A stretch of 64,000 bases of DNA from Bacteroidota bacterium. GTDB taxonomy: Bacteria; Bacteroidota; Bacteroidia; Flavobacteriales; Flavobacteriaceae. The translations under genes were made by a program, and so were the position numbers. Of this stretch, positions 38,186 to 45,334 are shown in pieces. How positions within the stretch are numbered: position 1 is the first letter of the stretch; every line of letters begins with the position of its first letter. The DNA lies in the NCBI GenBank assembly GCA_018267095.1, contig JAFDZC010000013.1:1-64000 (forward strand). Reading direction: 5' to 3'. The notes beneath the pieces are model-generated. The model had not been told where the DNA came from. It worked only from the letters and a program-made list of their open reading frames with translations, and did no database searches.

Positions 38186-39553
38186 TTACAAGAAGCCCCA
38201 ACGGAATCCAAAGTTCAAATCGAACTGTTTGGCATTGTTGCCCAAAGCGGTAATCAGCGATGAAGACGACAAATAAAATCCGCCGACTCTAAATCCAAAT
38301 CCAAAGTTACTTCCTGATAACTCGTTGTGTGAATACGGAATAAAGGTTTCAAAATAATTCCAACACATTCTCGGGATAATGCTAAAATTGTTTTGCGCCG
38401 TTACTTGGTTGTTGCCTTCGTTATTGCTCATTTTTTGTTGTAAATGACCCGTTACGAAGAATTTTCCGTACACTTTAAAATCACTGTAGATAGAGAAGGT
38501 AGCCGGAAGTTTTACCTTGAAATCGCTACTTTTTTTATCAGAAACCAGATAGCCGCTATTGATCAAAACGCGTTCAACATCCTTGAGGCTTTCCAAGTTG
38601 CTAAAATCGCTTAAATCTAAAAACTGACCGGTTGGAATATTGAGCACATACGAATTCGATGCATTTTTTGAATCGCTAAAACTCATGCTGCCCATATTGC
38701 GAAAAGCCACGCCTGCATTGATTTTGTACTTTTTAGCATTGTTCGGGTCTTTCCATTGGTAGTTAAAACCTATATCGGTACCCACGCCACCCAATTTTCC
38801 GAAGATCGATTTAGTATAATCGCTTTGATTGGTAAAACTGTCTGACAAATCACCTGAATACGAAAAGTTCAAAGCGGCCGTGGTCTCGGTTAGATAAGCG
38901 TTGCTGTTGCTTGGATTAGCGGCATCATATTGTGAAATAATTGTGCCTTTGAAAGCATCTACGCCCGCATTTGAATACGAGCCCGGGAACAAAAATTTAA
39001 AAGTTAAGCCCGCGCTAAATTTGTGTTGGTCATTTTCAAATAAATTGCGTGCGGCTGATAAACCCACTTCGCCCCATGAAATTCCGTTGAATCGCTGATT
39101 GTTTTTGTTGTTGATGAGCGCGGTTCCGGTTTCGGTAATATCACTGGTATTAAAAAGTGCTTGTCCTAAATTCGGATCGACATCTACCAATACAAATTTT
39201 ACATTTCCTTTGGTCGATAAGCCAAAGCCCCATTTGTTCCATTTCATGGCAAATCCCGGCCCGAGAATTTCGGCATCAATGTTCATATTGACCGACTTTC
39301 CACTTTTAAAAATCAAATCTTCAAAATCGGTATCTGAATTCAAGTCGCTCATACTGATGATGTTGTTCGAAACATTCACACTGAGTCCGTTGATGTTGAC
39401 TTCGTATTTTTTAGAAAGATTGACCAGCTCGGCAGGATTGAGGTTGGTGTTGAGCATACCGGTTCGGTTGGATGTGCTCATGCCGATAAAATGTTCTTGT
39501 GAAAAACCCGTTAGCGGAAGCGCCAACAAGCACGAAAAAAGCCATTTTTTCAT
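38186..39553 (-). CDS. DUF5723 outer-membrane beta-barrel-like protein
   Basis: 455 residues starting at ATG 39553 with signal peptide MKKWLFSCLLALPLTGFSQ. The protein is strand-rich with alternating aromatic and polar residues and ends in an aromatic-rich strand (FGFRWGFL), as for outer-membrane barrels. The N-terminal NLNPAELVN motif is typical of the Bacteroidota DUF5723 family. Function unknown. Upstream in-frame codons before 39553 are not signal-like. Confidence 0.8.
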   Translation of the reverse strand: MKKWLFSCLLALPLTGFSQEHFIGMSTSNRTGMLNTNLNPAELVNLSKKYEVNINGLSVNVSNNIISMSDLNSDTDFEDLIFKSGKSVNMNIDAEILGPGFAMKWNKWGFGLSTKGNVKFVLVDVDPNLGQALFNTSDITETGTALINNKNNQRFNGISWGEVGLSAARNLFENDQHKFSAGLTFKFLFPGSYSNAGVDAFKGTIISQYDAANPSNSNAYLTETTAALNFSYSGDLSDSFTNQSDYTKSIFGKLGGVGTDIGFNYQWKDPNNAKKYKINAGVAFRNMGSMSFSDSKNASNSYVLNIPTGQFLDLSDFSNLESLKDVERVLINSGYLVSDKKSSDFKVKLPATFSIYSDFKVYGKFFVTGHLQQKMSNNEGNNQVTAQNNFSIIPRMCWNYFETFIPYSHNELSGSNFGFGFRVGGFYLSSSSLITALGNNAKQFDLNFGFRWGFL

Positions 39554-39624
39554 AGTTTTATTTGTTTGGTTCGCAGTTTTTGTCATGCCGTTATGGGTTG
39601 GCATCAGCGTAAAAATACAACTTT

Positions 39625-40320
39625 CTACCAACTAACCGCGTTCCATACCGGATTATTTGGTGCTGGCGCTATAATTTTAAGTTCGTCTTTGGTTACCGGA
39701 TGCGTCAAAACCAATTTTCGCGCGTGCAGGTGAATACCGCCGTCGGGATTGCTGCGCTCAAAGCCGTATTTCAAATCGCCTTTAATCGGACAACCCATGG
39801 CAGCGAGTTGTGCCCTGATTTGATGATGACGACCGGTATGCAACTCAATTTCTAAAACAAAATAGGCGTCGAGCTTTTGAATGATTTTATAATCTAAATG
39901 CGCTTTTTTGCTATTGGGAACTTCTTTGAGATGTGCTTTTGAAGTATTGTTTTTGGGATTTCGCGTCAGGTAATGAATGAGCGAATCTTGTTCTTTGGGC
40001 GGCGCATTTTTAACCACAGCCCAATAGGTTTTTTGCGTGGCGCGTTGGCTGAACATTTCGTTGAGTCGGGTAAGCGCTTTACTGGTGCGGGCAAAAACCA
40101 CGATGCCGCTGGTTGGACGATCTAATCGATGCACCACGCCGAGAAAAACTTCACTGGGTTTGTTGTATTTTTCTTTGATGTATTCTTTGACAATTTCAGA
40201 CAAAGGTTGATCGCCGGTTTGATCGCCTTGTACAATATCGCCCACGCGTTTATTCACGACGATCAGGTGGTTGTCTTCGTGTAGGATTTGGAGATTGTCT
40301 TTTGTGGAGAGTACTTTCAT
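39625..40320 (-). CDS. RluA-family pseudouridine synthase without S4 domain
   Basis: 231 residues from ATG 40320 (MKVLSTKDNL). The catalytic motif VVHRLDRPTSGIVVF places the Asp at 67, and ELHTGRHHQIRAQL is the second family motif. There is no S4 domain, which fits RluA/RluC-like flavobacterial paralogues; the target RNA is unknown. A tandem family B repeat starts just upstream of its start codon. Confidence 0.9.
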   Translation of the reverse strand: MKVLSTKDNLQILHEDNHLIVVNKRVGDIVQGDQTGDQPLSEIVKEYIKEKYNKPSEVFLGVVHRLDRPTSGIVVFARTSKALTRLNEMFSQRATQKTYWAVVKNAPPKEQDSLIHYLTRNPKNNTSKAHLKEVPNSKKAHLDYKIIQKLDAYFVLEIELHTGRHHQIRAQLAAMGCPIKGDLKYGFERSNPDGGIHLHARKLVLTHPVTKDELKIIAPAPNNPVWNAVSW

Positions 40321-40327
40321 ATCTATT

Positions 40328-40384
40328 AATGACACGGCTACGCCTTGAGACACGCTATGCTACAGACACGGCTTTGCCTTTAGA
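40328..40384 (+). repeat. Family B tandem-unit repeat (left flank of the S23 gene)
   Basis: Three units: GACACGGCTACGCCTTGA, GACACGCTATGCTACA and GACACGGCTTTGCCTTTA, about 16-18 bases each with GGC-NNN-GCC mini-stems. It is inverted relative to 40770-40816 on the other side of the gene. Other arrays: 53827-53883, 53984-54030, 55864-55937. Confidence 0.75.
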
Positions 40385-40730
40385 TTAATGATTTTTTGAA
40401 ATGTATTATCATTTTAGAAATCGACTCTAATTTTTTATTTAATAGAATTAGATTCTCTTCGGTTAGAAAATTCAAATCAAATGAAATTAATAATTGTGTT
40501 TCGATTTCGTATGCTGAACCTAATGCAATTTCTAGAAATCGATTGAAATCCTTATTCGAATTTCTCGAAGACCCTTCGGCAATATTTGAAGCGATTGAGA
40601 CTGCAGATCTTCTTAACTGATTGACCAAACCAAATCTTTCGTTGGTCGGAAATTTACTCGTTGTTTGATATATGTCAGTACAAAATTCTCGGCTTAATTG
40701 CCACATTTTAAGTTTTTTAAATCGGTGCAT
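40380..40730 (-). CDS. Four-helix-bundle protein (23S rRNA-intervening-sequence / S23 family)
   Basis: 116 residues from ATG 40730 (MHRFKKLKMWQLSREF); an ATG at 40748 would add six residues. The family motifs are clear: LKMWQLSREF, FPTNERFGLVNQLRRSAVSIASNIAEGSSR and FNRFLEIALGSAYEIETQLL. The founding members are encoded in intervening sequences of 23S rRNA genes; chromosomal copies are common with no known function. Here the gene is set between two inverted family B repeats and separates rluA-like and panB genes. Confidence 0.88.
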   Translation of the reverse strand: MHRFKKLKMWQLSREFCTDIYQTTSKFPTNERFGLVNQLRRSAVSIASNIAEGSSRNSNKDFNRFLEIALGSAYEIETQLLISFDLNFLTEENLILLNKKLESISKMIIHFKKSLI

Positions 40731-40769
40731 AATTATTCTATTTGGCATTTATTTCATTGATTAAGCTAT

Positions 40770-40816
40770 CTAAAGCGCAGCGTGTCTATAGGCTTAGCCG
40801 TGTCGTGAGCGCAGCG
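40770..40816 (-). repeat. Family B tandem-unit repeat (right flank of the S23 gene)
   Basis: On the minus strand: GATACGCTGCGCTCAC, GACACGGCTAAGCCTATA and GACACGCTGCGCTTTA. Both flanking arrays end in TTTAGAT facing the S23 gene, so the gene is framed by an imperfect inverted repeat. Confidence 0.75.
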
Positions 40817-40837
40817 TATCAATAGCTGAATCATATT

Positions 40838-41656
40838 TTAATATTGTTCTGATTTGCTCGGAAAATCTTTTGACTTCACGTCTGCAACGTATTGGCCGAT
40901 GGCACCGGTCATGAGCTCGTACAAGTTGAGGTATCGACGCAAAAAGCGCGGACTAAACTCATTGTTCATGCCGAGCATATCGTGAAGGACCAAAACCTGA
41001 CCGTCTACGCCACCGCCGGCCCCGATACCGATCACGGGAATCGAAATGCTTTTGGCCACTTTTTCTGCCAGGTGCGCCGGGATTTTCTCCAACACGATCG
41101 CGAAGCAACCCAAACTTTCGAGCAATTTGGCGTCTTCAACGAGTTGTTCGGCTTCGGCTTCTTCTTTGGCGCGCACGGTATAGGTTCCGAATTTATAGAT
41201 GGATTGAGGTGTGAGTCCCAAATGCCCCATGACCGGAATTCCTGCATTGAGGATTTTTTTGATGCTGTCTTTGATCTCGGCGCCACCTTCCATTTTTACG
41301 GCGTGTGCGCCACTTTCTTTCATGATTCTGATGGCCGAACGCAAAGCTTCTTTGGAATCTGATTGATAACTTCCAAACGGCAAATCAACCACCACCAAAG
41401 CCCGATGAATACCGCGAATTACACTCGAGGCATGGTAAATCATCTGATCAAGTGTGATGGGCAAAGTTGTTTCATGACCGGCCATCACGTTACTGGCTGA
41501 ATCACCCACGAGGATTACATCAACGCCCGCCGCATCCACAATGTGCGCCATGGTGTAATCATAAGCGGTGAGCATCGATATTTTCTCGCCATTTTCTTTC
41601 ATCTCAATCAGCGATTTGGTCGTGATTCTTTTGTAATCTTTTTTTGCGACAGACAT
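40838..41656 (-). CDS. panB: 3-methyl-2-oxobutanoate hydroxymethyltransferase
   Basis: 272 residues. The panB signatures are visible: [33 protein letters not shown] (metal-binding Asp), HAVKMEGG and [18 protein letters not shown]. It performs the first committed step of pantothenate synthesis using methylene-tetrahydrofolate. coaD, a later step of CoA synthesis, lies elsewhere in the window. Its promoter region borders the repeat-flanked S23 gene downstream. Confidence 0.97.
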   Translation of the reverse strand: MSVAKKDYKRITTKSLIEMKENGEKISMLTAYDYTMAHIVDAAGVDVILVGDSASNVMAGHETTLPITLDQMIYHASSVIRGIHRALVVVDLPFGSYQSDSKEALRSAIRIMKESGAHAVKMEGGAEIKDSIKKILNAGIPVMGHLGLTPQSIYKFGTYTVRAKEEAEAEQLVEDAKLLESLGCFAIVLEKIPAHLAEKVAKSISIPVIGIGAGGGVDGQVLVLHDMLGMNNEFSPRFLRRYLNLYELMTGAIGQYVADVKSKDFPSKSEQY

Positions 41657-41722
41657 AACTCAAGTGTTTAGTGGCTGTAAAAGTAATAAAATCATACGGT
41701 AGTTAACCGGCGGTTGTTTTTT

Positions 41723-41730
41723 TATCTTTG
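41723..41730 (+). promoter_or_regulatory. -7 box of the NTF2-like gene
   Basis: TATCTTTG, perfect match, 21 bases before ATG 41752. Confidence 0.55.
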
Positions 41731-41751
41731 TCTTGATTCAATTGAAATGTT

Positions 41752-42192
41752 ATGAAAAAGATATTATGGGTCGTTTTGTTGTTTTCTGCATTCAAAACCA
41801 CCGCACAAGATTTTGACAAACAAGAAATCCGCAACACGATTGAAACTTTTTTTGAAGGATTTCACCACCGAGACACCGTTTTACTGCATCAGGTTTGCGC
41901 CGATAAACTCATTTTGCAATCCATCGAAGAAAACGCCAACGGAAACAAACTGACCGAAGAACCACAAAAGTTTTTTTATCGCTCAATCGCTTCCATGCCA
42001 CAAACGCTTAAATACAACGAGCAAATTCTAAGTTATGCCATTCAAGTAGACGGAACCATGGGGCATGCCTGGACGCCTTATGAATTCTATCTCAACGGAA
42101 AACTCAGCCACAAAGGCGTGAATGCTTTTACGTTGTTTAAAGAAAAAGACCGTTGGAAAATCATTTATATCATCGACACCCGACGAAAATAA
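41752..42192 (+). CDS. Exported NTF2-like (SnoaL/DUF4440-type) protein
   Basis: 146 residues with signal peptide MKKILWVVLLFSAFKTTAQ. The mature part has the NTF2-like cone fold pattern: IRNTIETFFEGFHHRDTVLLHQVCADKL, TMGHAWTPYEFYLNGKL and the final RWKIIYIIDTRRK. Members include small periplasmic proteins and isomerase-like enzymes; no catalytic pair can be assigned. Single gene with terminator shared with the MarR gene. Confidence 0.75.
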   Translation: MKKILWVVLLFSAFKTTAQDFDKQEIRNTIETFFEGFHHRDTVLLHQVCADKLILQSIEENANGNKLTEEPQKFFYRSIASMPQTLKYNEQILSYAIQVDGTMGHAWTPYEFYLNGKLSHKGVNAFTLFKEKDRWKIIYIIDTRRK

Positions 42193-42220
42193 AAACAGCC
42201 TTTAGTTTTCAGGCTGTGTT
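42192..42220. terminator. Bidirectional terminator between NTF2-like and marR-like genes
   Basis: ACAGCCT (42195-42201) pairs with AGGCTGT (42211-42217) across a 9-base loop, with A and T runs on the two sides. Confidence 0.75.
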
Positions 42221-42672
42221 TTGTTTTCGAGCAAAGTCAATAATTCTTCATTAAACGTTTTGGTTTTCTCGCCGAGTTTGGCAAAAAAAGCCCGATCAAA
42301 ATTTTCAACGGCCACGACCGCTTGCTTGACAATTTCTTTTCCGGTTTGGGTCAAGGCTACTGTTTTGGCCCGCGTGTCGGTTTGATGCTCTTGACGTTGA
42401 ATCAGTTGTTTGGATTCAAGGGTTCTCAAAACAGTTGATGTGGTCATCGGATCAATTTTGGTGTGTGACGAAAGTACAATTTGGGTAACCGCCTTTTCGT
42501 GTAAACTAAGCCAATGAATGCTGGCCAAAAGTACAAATTGAGAATGTGTCAAATCAAAAGGCTCGAGTGCTTTTCTGATTTCTCTTTGCCATAAATTGGT
42601 GACTTGCCACAGCAAAAATCCCGAGCTTTCTTCTGCTTTGTCTACACTAAAGGTATTGTCTGGGTTGCTCAT
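42202..42672 (-). CDS. MarR-family transcriptional regulator
   Basis: 156 residues with the winged-helix of MarR: LTHSQFVLLASI, the recognition region KIDPMTTSTVLRTLESKQLIQRQ and the wing HQTDTRAKTVALTQTG. Binds DNA as a dimer and is usually released by a small ligand. It is the second gene of a two-gene operon (ATGA overlap with the SRPBCC gene), and a perfect 14-bp palindrome sits between the -33 and -7 boxes of that operon, so autorepression is likely. Confidence 0.92.
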   Translation of the reverse strand: MSNPDNTFSVDKAEESSGFLLWQVTNLWQREIRKALEPFDLTHSQFVLLASIHWLSLHEKAVTQIVLSSHTKIDPMTTSTVLRTLESKQLIQRQEHQTDTRAKTVALTQTGKEIVKQAVVAVENFDRAFFAKLGEKTKTFNEELLTLLENKTQPEN

Positions 42673-43088
42673 AAGTTTTTGGCGGTTTTGATTTGTTGCT
42701 GCATGTCCTCCGGAAGCGCATCAACAATTTTTTGTGCTACTATTTTTCTCCACAAAAAGCCCAAAAGTCCTGTAACGGTCATTGTTGTAGTCAGTTTTAA
42801 GCCTTCTGGAGTTTCCTCAAAAGTATGCGCTCCGTACATTTTGGCCAAAGGAAATCGTGTAAAATCAGTAAAACTTTTGTTTTCGGTAGCTTCCACAATT
42901 TGAATTTTGAGTTTTGGGCCGCCTTTGGGTTGAAACATAAAGTGATTTCCTTGTTCGAATTTTCCTTTTAATTCTGCGAATTCAACGCCTTGATCCCAGC
43001 TAGACCAGTTGTTTACGTCTGAAAATAGTTTCCACATTTGTTCTTTGGTGACTTCACGGGTGATGATTGAGTAAGATTTTGTCCACAT
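42669..43088 (-). CDS. SRPBCC (polyketide cyclase/START-like) protein
   Basis: 139 residues of the Bet v1-like fold, starting with the typical ITREVTKEQMWKLFSDVNNWSSWDQGVEFAEL segment in two parts and ending in a long helix (WRKIVAQKIVDALPEDMQQQI). Binds a hydrophobic ligand in related proteins. Coupled to MarR by ATGA, which suggests that the regulator controls or senses the same ligand. Confidence 0.82.
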   Translation of the reverse strand: MWTKSYSIITREVTKEQMWKLFSDVNNWSSWDQGVEFAELKGKFEQGNHFMFQPKGGPKLKIQIVEATENKSFTDFTRFPLAKMYGAHTFEETPEGLKLTTTMTVTGLLGFLWRKIVAQKIVDALPEDMQQQIKTAKNL

Positions 43089-43114
43089 GGTAATAGAGTT
43101 TTAAATTATAAGCA

Positions 43115-43145
43115 CAAATATAATAAGTATACTTATAATAATAAA
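43115..43145 (-). promoter_or_regulatory. Promoter of the SRPBCC-marR operon with embedded operator palindrome
   Basis: TTTA (43142-43145), 19 bases, then TATATTTG (43115-43122) on the minus strand. The spacer holds the perfect palindrome ATAAGTATACTTAT (43123-43136), touching the -7 box. A bound MarR dimer there would block the promoter. Confidence 0.75.
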
Positions 43146-43163
43146 ATTTATTTTTTAAAGCCA

Positions 43164-43350
43164 GGAACCTGCTATTCGTTGCAATCTTTTGACTTGCTAA
43201 AGAAGCAAATCAAAAGGATTTTCACTGCACCCGAGGCTTTATCCGAACTGGCGAAGCAATCAGGGCTAGGGCAAACGTGTCATTTTAAATATCTGTCAAC
43301 TAAAAAACCTTGGAGTCACTTAGCGTGAACTTCTGTAAACTTTGTGCTCC
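43164..43350 (+). repeat. Composite repeat, left border of the potassium module
   Basis: This 187-base block fills most of the 358-base gap 43089-43446. It begins with a family A variant whose hairpin is TTTTGACTTGCT (43187-43198) and AGCAAATCAAAA (43204-43215). It continues with GGGCTAGGGCAA at 43263-43274, and ends with family D (43310-43350, including AACTTCTGTAAACTTTGTGC). The order GGGCTAGGGCAA, spacer, family D recurs at 48798-48884. The remaining bases to 43446 hold only a promoter. Confidence 0.75.
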
Positions 43351-43418
43351 CAAACAATCTTTATAAAATCTTTATATCTTAGAGCTTTCTTCTTATAAAA
43401 TACTTACAAAGCTTGCTG

Positions 43419-43426
43419 TACCTTTG
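43419..43426 (+). promoter_or_regulatory. -7 box of the KdpD-like kinase operon
   Basis: TACCTTTG, a perfect TAnnTTTG, 20 bases before ATG 43447; the -33 position is A-rich rather than TTTG. Confidence 0.55.
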
Positions 43427-43446
43427 CTTCGTTCAAGTAACAACAT

Positions 43447-44559
43447 ATGAGTACATCGCTGAAACCCGCATCGCAAAAAAAACAATACTTGGTGAGTTTG
43501 CTCTCGGTGAGTATCGTAGCCGGGTTGAGTTTGTTTACCCGCGATTGGATGGATTACAAAGTCACCGGCTATTTATTGCTTGTGGTGGTTTCGTTATTGG
43601 CTATTTTCTTAGACATGAAACCCGTGCTTTTTGCTGCGGTGTTCAGTGCTTTGGTGTTGAACTATTTGTTCATCAAACCCTATTATACGTTGCACATCAA
43701 CAGTACTGAAGATTTTTTATTGCTGCTCATGTTCTTTGTCATCGCGCTGGTCAACGCTGTGCTTACCTTTAAAATCCGCAAAGCCGAAGAATTGTCTCGG
43801 GTGCGCGAGGCCAAAATCAGCACCATGAAACTCTACAATACTTTGCTCGATTCGCTTTCGCACGAACTCAGAACACCCATTGCCACGATTATGGGCGGCA
43901 TCGGGATGTTGCAAGAGCAAAGTGGCCGAATTACCCCGGAGAACAAAACCAAATTGCTCTCAGAAATGGACAAAGCCTCGATGCGGTTGAACCATCAAGT
44001 CGAGAATTTGCTCAATATGTCGCGGTTAGAATCGGGTTATATCCAACCGCATTACGATTGGTGCGATTTGAGCGAGTTGGTCTACAATGTGCTCGATAGT
44101 TTAAAAGACGATTTGCAATTTCACCGCGTTCAAGTCAAAAAGAACGACTATTTACCGTTGTTTAAACTCGATTACGGTTTGACTGAGCAAATACTGTATA
44201 ATTTGATTTACAATGCTTCGCTCTACACGCCCAAAGGAGCCGCGATTCAAATACTCATTGATTATATGCCCGAAGCCGATTTTGAATATCATTCGCAAAA
44301 TCCGATGGCTTGCCAAATCACGGTTGCCGACGATGGCCCAGGTTTTCAGCCCAATGAAATCGCTCATGCTTTTGACAAATTCTATCGACCGGAAAATGCA
44401 AAAACCGGAGGCACCGGTCTCGGATTATCGATTGTGCGCGGTTTTACTGAAGCCCAAAACGGAACCATTTCTTTGCAGAATGCCGAAGACGGCGGGGCAG
44501 TTTTCACTGTTCAATTTCCCGCAGCGGTCATGCATTTAAAAGACATCAGCCATGAGTAA
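43447..44559 (+). CDS. KdpD-like sensor histidine kinase lacking the N-terminal KdpD and USP domains
   Basis: 370 residues, against about 900 in full KdpD. Four membrane helices (about 16-108) form a DUF4118 module with the KdpD-like turn NYLFIKPYYTLHINSTEDF. HisKA follows with H139 in SLSHELRTPIATIMGG, then an ATPase domain with ADDGPGF and GGTGLGLSI. The cytoplasmic N-terminal sensor and universal-stress-like domains of KdpD are absent. It overlaps the response regulator gene by 8 bases. Probably senses potassium or osmotic state through the membrane module and phosphorylates the downstream regulator. Confidence 0.9.
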   Translation: MSTSLKPASQKKQYLVSLLSVSIVAGLSLFTRDWMDYKVTGYLLLVVVSLLAIFLDMKPVLFAAVFSALVLNYLFIKPYYTLHINSTEDFLLLLMFFVIALVNAVLTFKIRKAEELSRVREAKISTMKLYNTLLDSLSHELRTPIATIMGGIGMLQEQSGRITPENKTKLLSEMDKASMRLNHQVENLLNMSRLESGYIQPHYDWCDLSELVYNVLDSLKDDLQFHRVQVKKNDYLPLFKLDYGLTEQILYNLIYNASLYTPKGAAIQILIDYMPEADFEYHSQNPMACQITVADDGPGFQPNEIAHAFDKFYRPENAKTGGTGLGLSIVRGFTEAQNGTISLQNAEDGGAVFTVQFPAAVMHLKDISHE

Positions 44560-45238
44560 CAAAGCGCTTATATTGGTCATAGACGATGAGCCGCAGATTC
44601 GCAAGCTGCTCGAGATTACCTTGGAATCCGAAGGTTACAAAACCATTATGGCTGCTTCAGCTCAGGAAGGAATGGCTTTGGCTGCCGGGCATCAACCCGA
44701 TATGATTTTGCTCGATTTGGGTTTGCCGGATGTAGACGGACAAGAAGTTCTTAAACGCCTGCGCGAATGGTACGCGCACCCCATTATCATTCTGACGGTC
44801 AAAAATTCTGAAAACGAAATCGTCACCGCCTTGGATAACGGTGCGAATGATTATATGACCAAGCCTTTTCGCACACAAGAACTGCTGGCCAGAATTCGCA
44901 CGAGTCTGCGCAATGTCATCGCCAAAACTGCACAACCGCTCATTCATTTCGGTGATTGCTCAATTGATTTTCAGGCACGTGTGGTTAAAAAAGCCCAGCA
45001 GATTATCAAACTCACCGCCACTGAATATGCCCTTTTGGTATTGCTCGCACAAAACGAAGGCAGCGTGCTCACGCATCAATATTTGCTCAAAGAAGTCTGG
45101 GGAAATGCCTACGCCGACCAAACCCAGTATTTACGAGTTTTTGTGGCGCAACTCCGAAAAAAGCTCGAAACCGATCCAAATCACCCGAAACACCTGATCA
45201 CAGAATCTGGCATAGGTTACCGCTTCCACACCGGATAA
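44552..45238 (+). CDS. KdpE-like response regulator (OmpR/PhoB class)
   Basis: 228 residues. Receiver domain with DDE (11-13), phospho-Asp D55 in ILLDLGLPD and conserved K in MTKPF; winged-helix DNA-binding domain from about 130 with TATEYALLVLLAQN and HQYLLKEVWGNAYADQTQYLRV in sequence, the latter closely KdpE-like. Partner of the kinase it overlaps. No kdpFABC is nearby; the next gene is kup, so kup and the porin are the likely targets. Confidence 0.9.
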   Translation: MSNKALILVIDDEPQIRKLLEITLESEGYKTIMAASAQEGMALAAGHQPDMILLDLGLPDVDGQEVLKRLREWYAHPIIILTVKNSENEIVTALDNGANDYMTKPFRTQELLARIRTSLRNVIAKTAQPLIHFGDCSIDFQARVVKKAQQIIKLTATEYALLVLLAQNEGSVLTHQYLLKEVWGNAYADQTQYLRVFVAQLRKKLETDPNHPKHLITESGIGYRFHTG

Positions 45239-45284
45239 TTCCATAAAAAAATCTTTTCAATAACACTGATGAGTTGCCTGTAAA

Positions 45285-45307
45285 AATAAGCGACCCGGGC
45301 ACTTATT
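45285..45307 (+). promoter_or_regulatory. Dyad-symmetric element upstream of kup
   Basis: AATAAG (45285-45290) and CTTATT (45302-45307) flank a central CCCGGG, a nearly symmetric site 28 bases before the kup ATG in the only gap (96 bases) of the module. It is a candidate operator for the KdpE-like regulator; this is inference from position only. Confidence 0.4.
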
Positions 45308-45334
45308 ATCTATTATTTTCTAAAAACTCCCAAC

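Noticed and set aside
40328-40816. CRISPR-like spacing of the GACACGCT units
   Set aside because: Units are directly tandem with no spacers of constant length, vary in sequence, and no cas genes are present.
43447-44559. Full KdpD interpreted as truncated by frameshift
   Set aside because: The region upstream is repeat DNA with its own promoter and no remnant of the KdpD N-terminal domain in any frame, so the short form is genuine.
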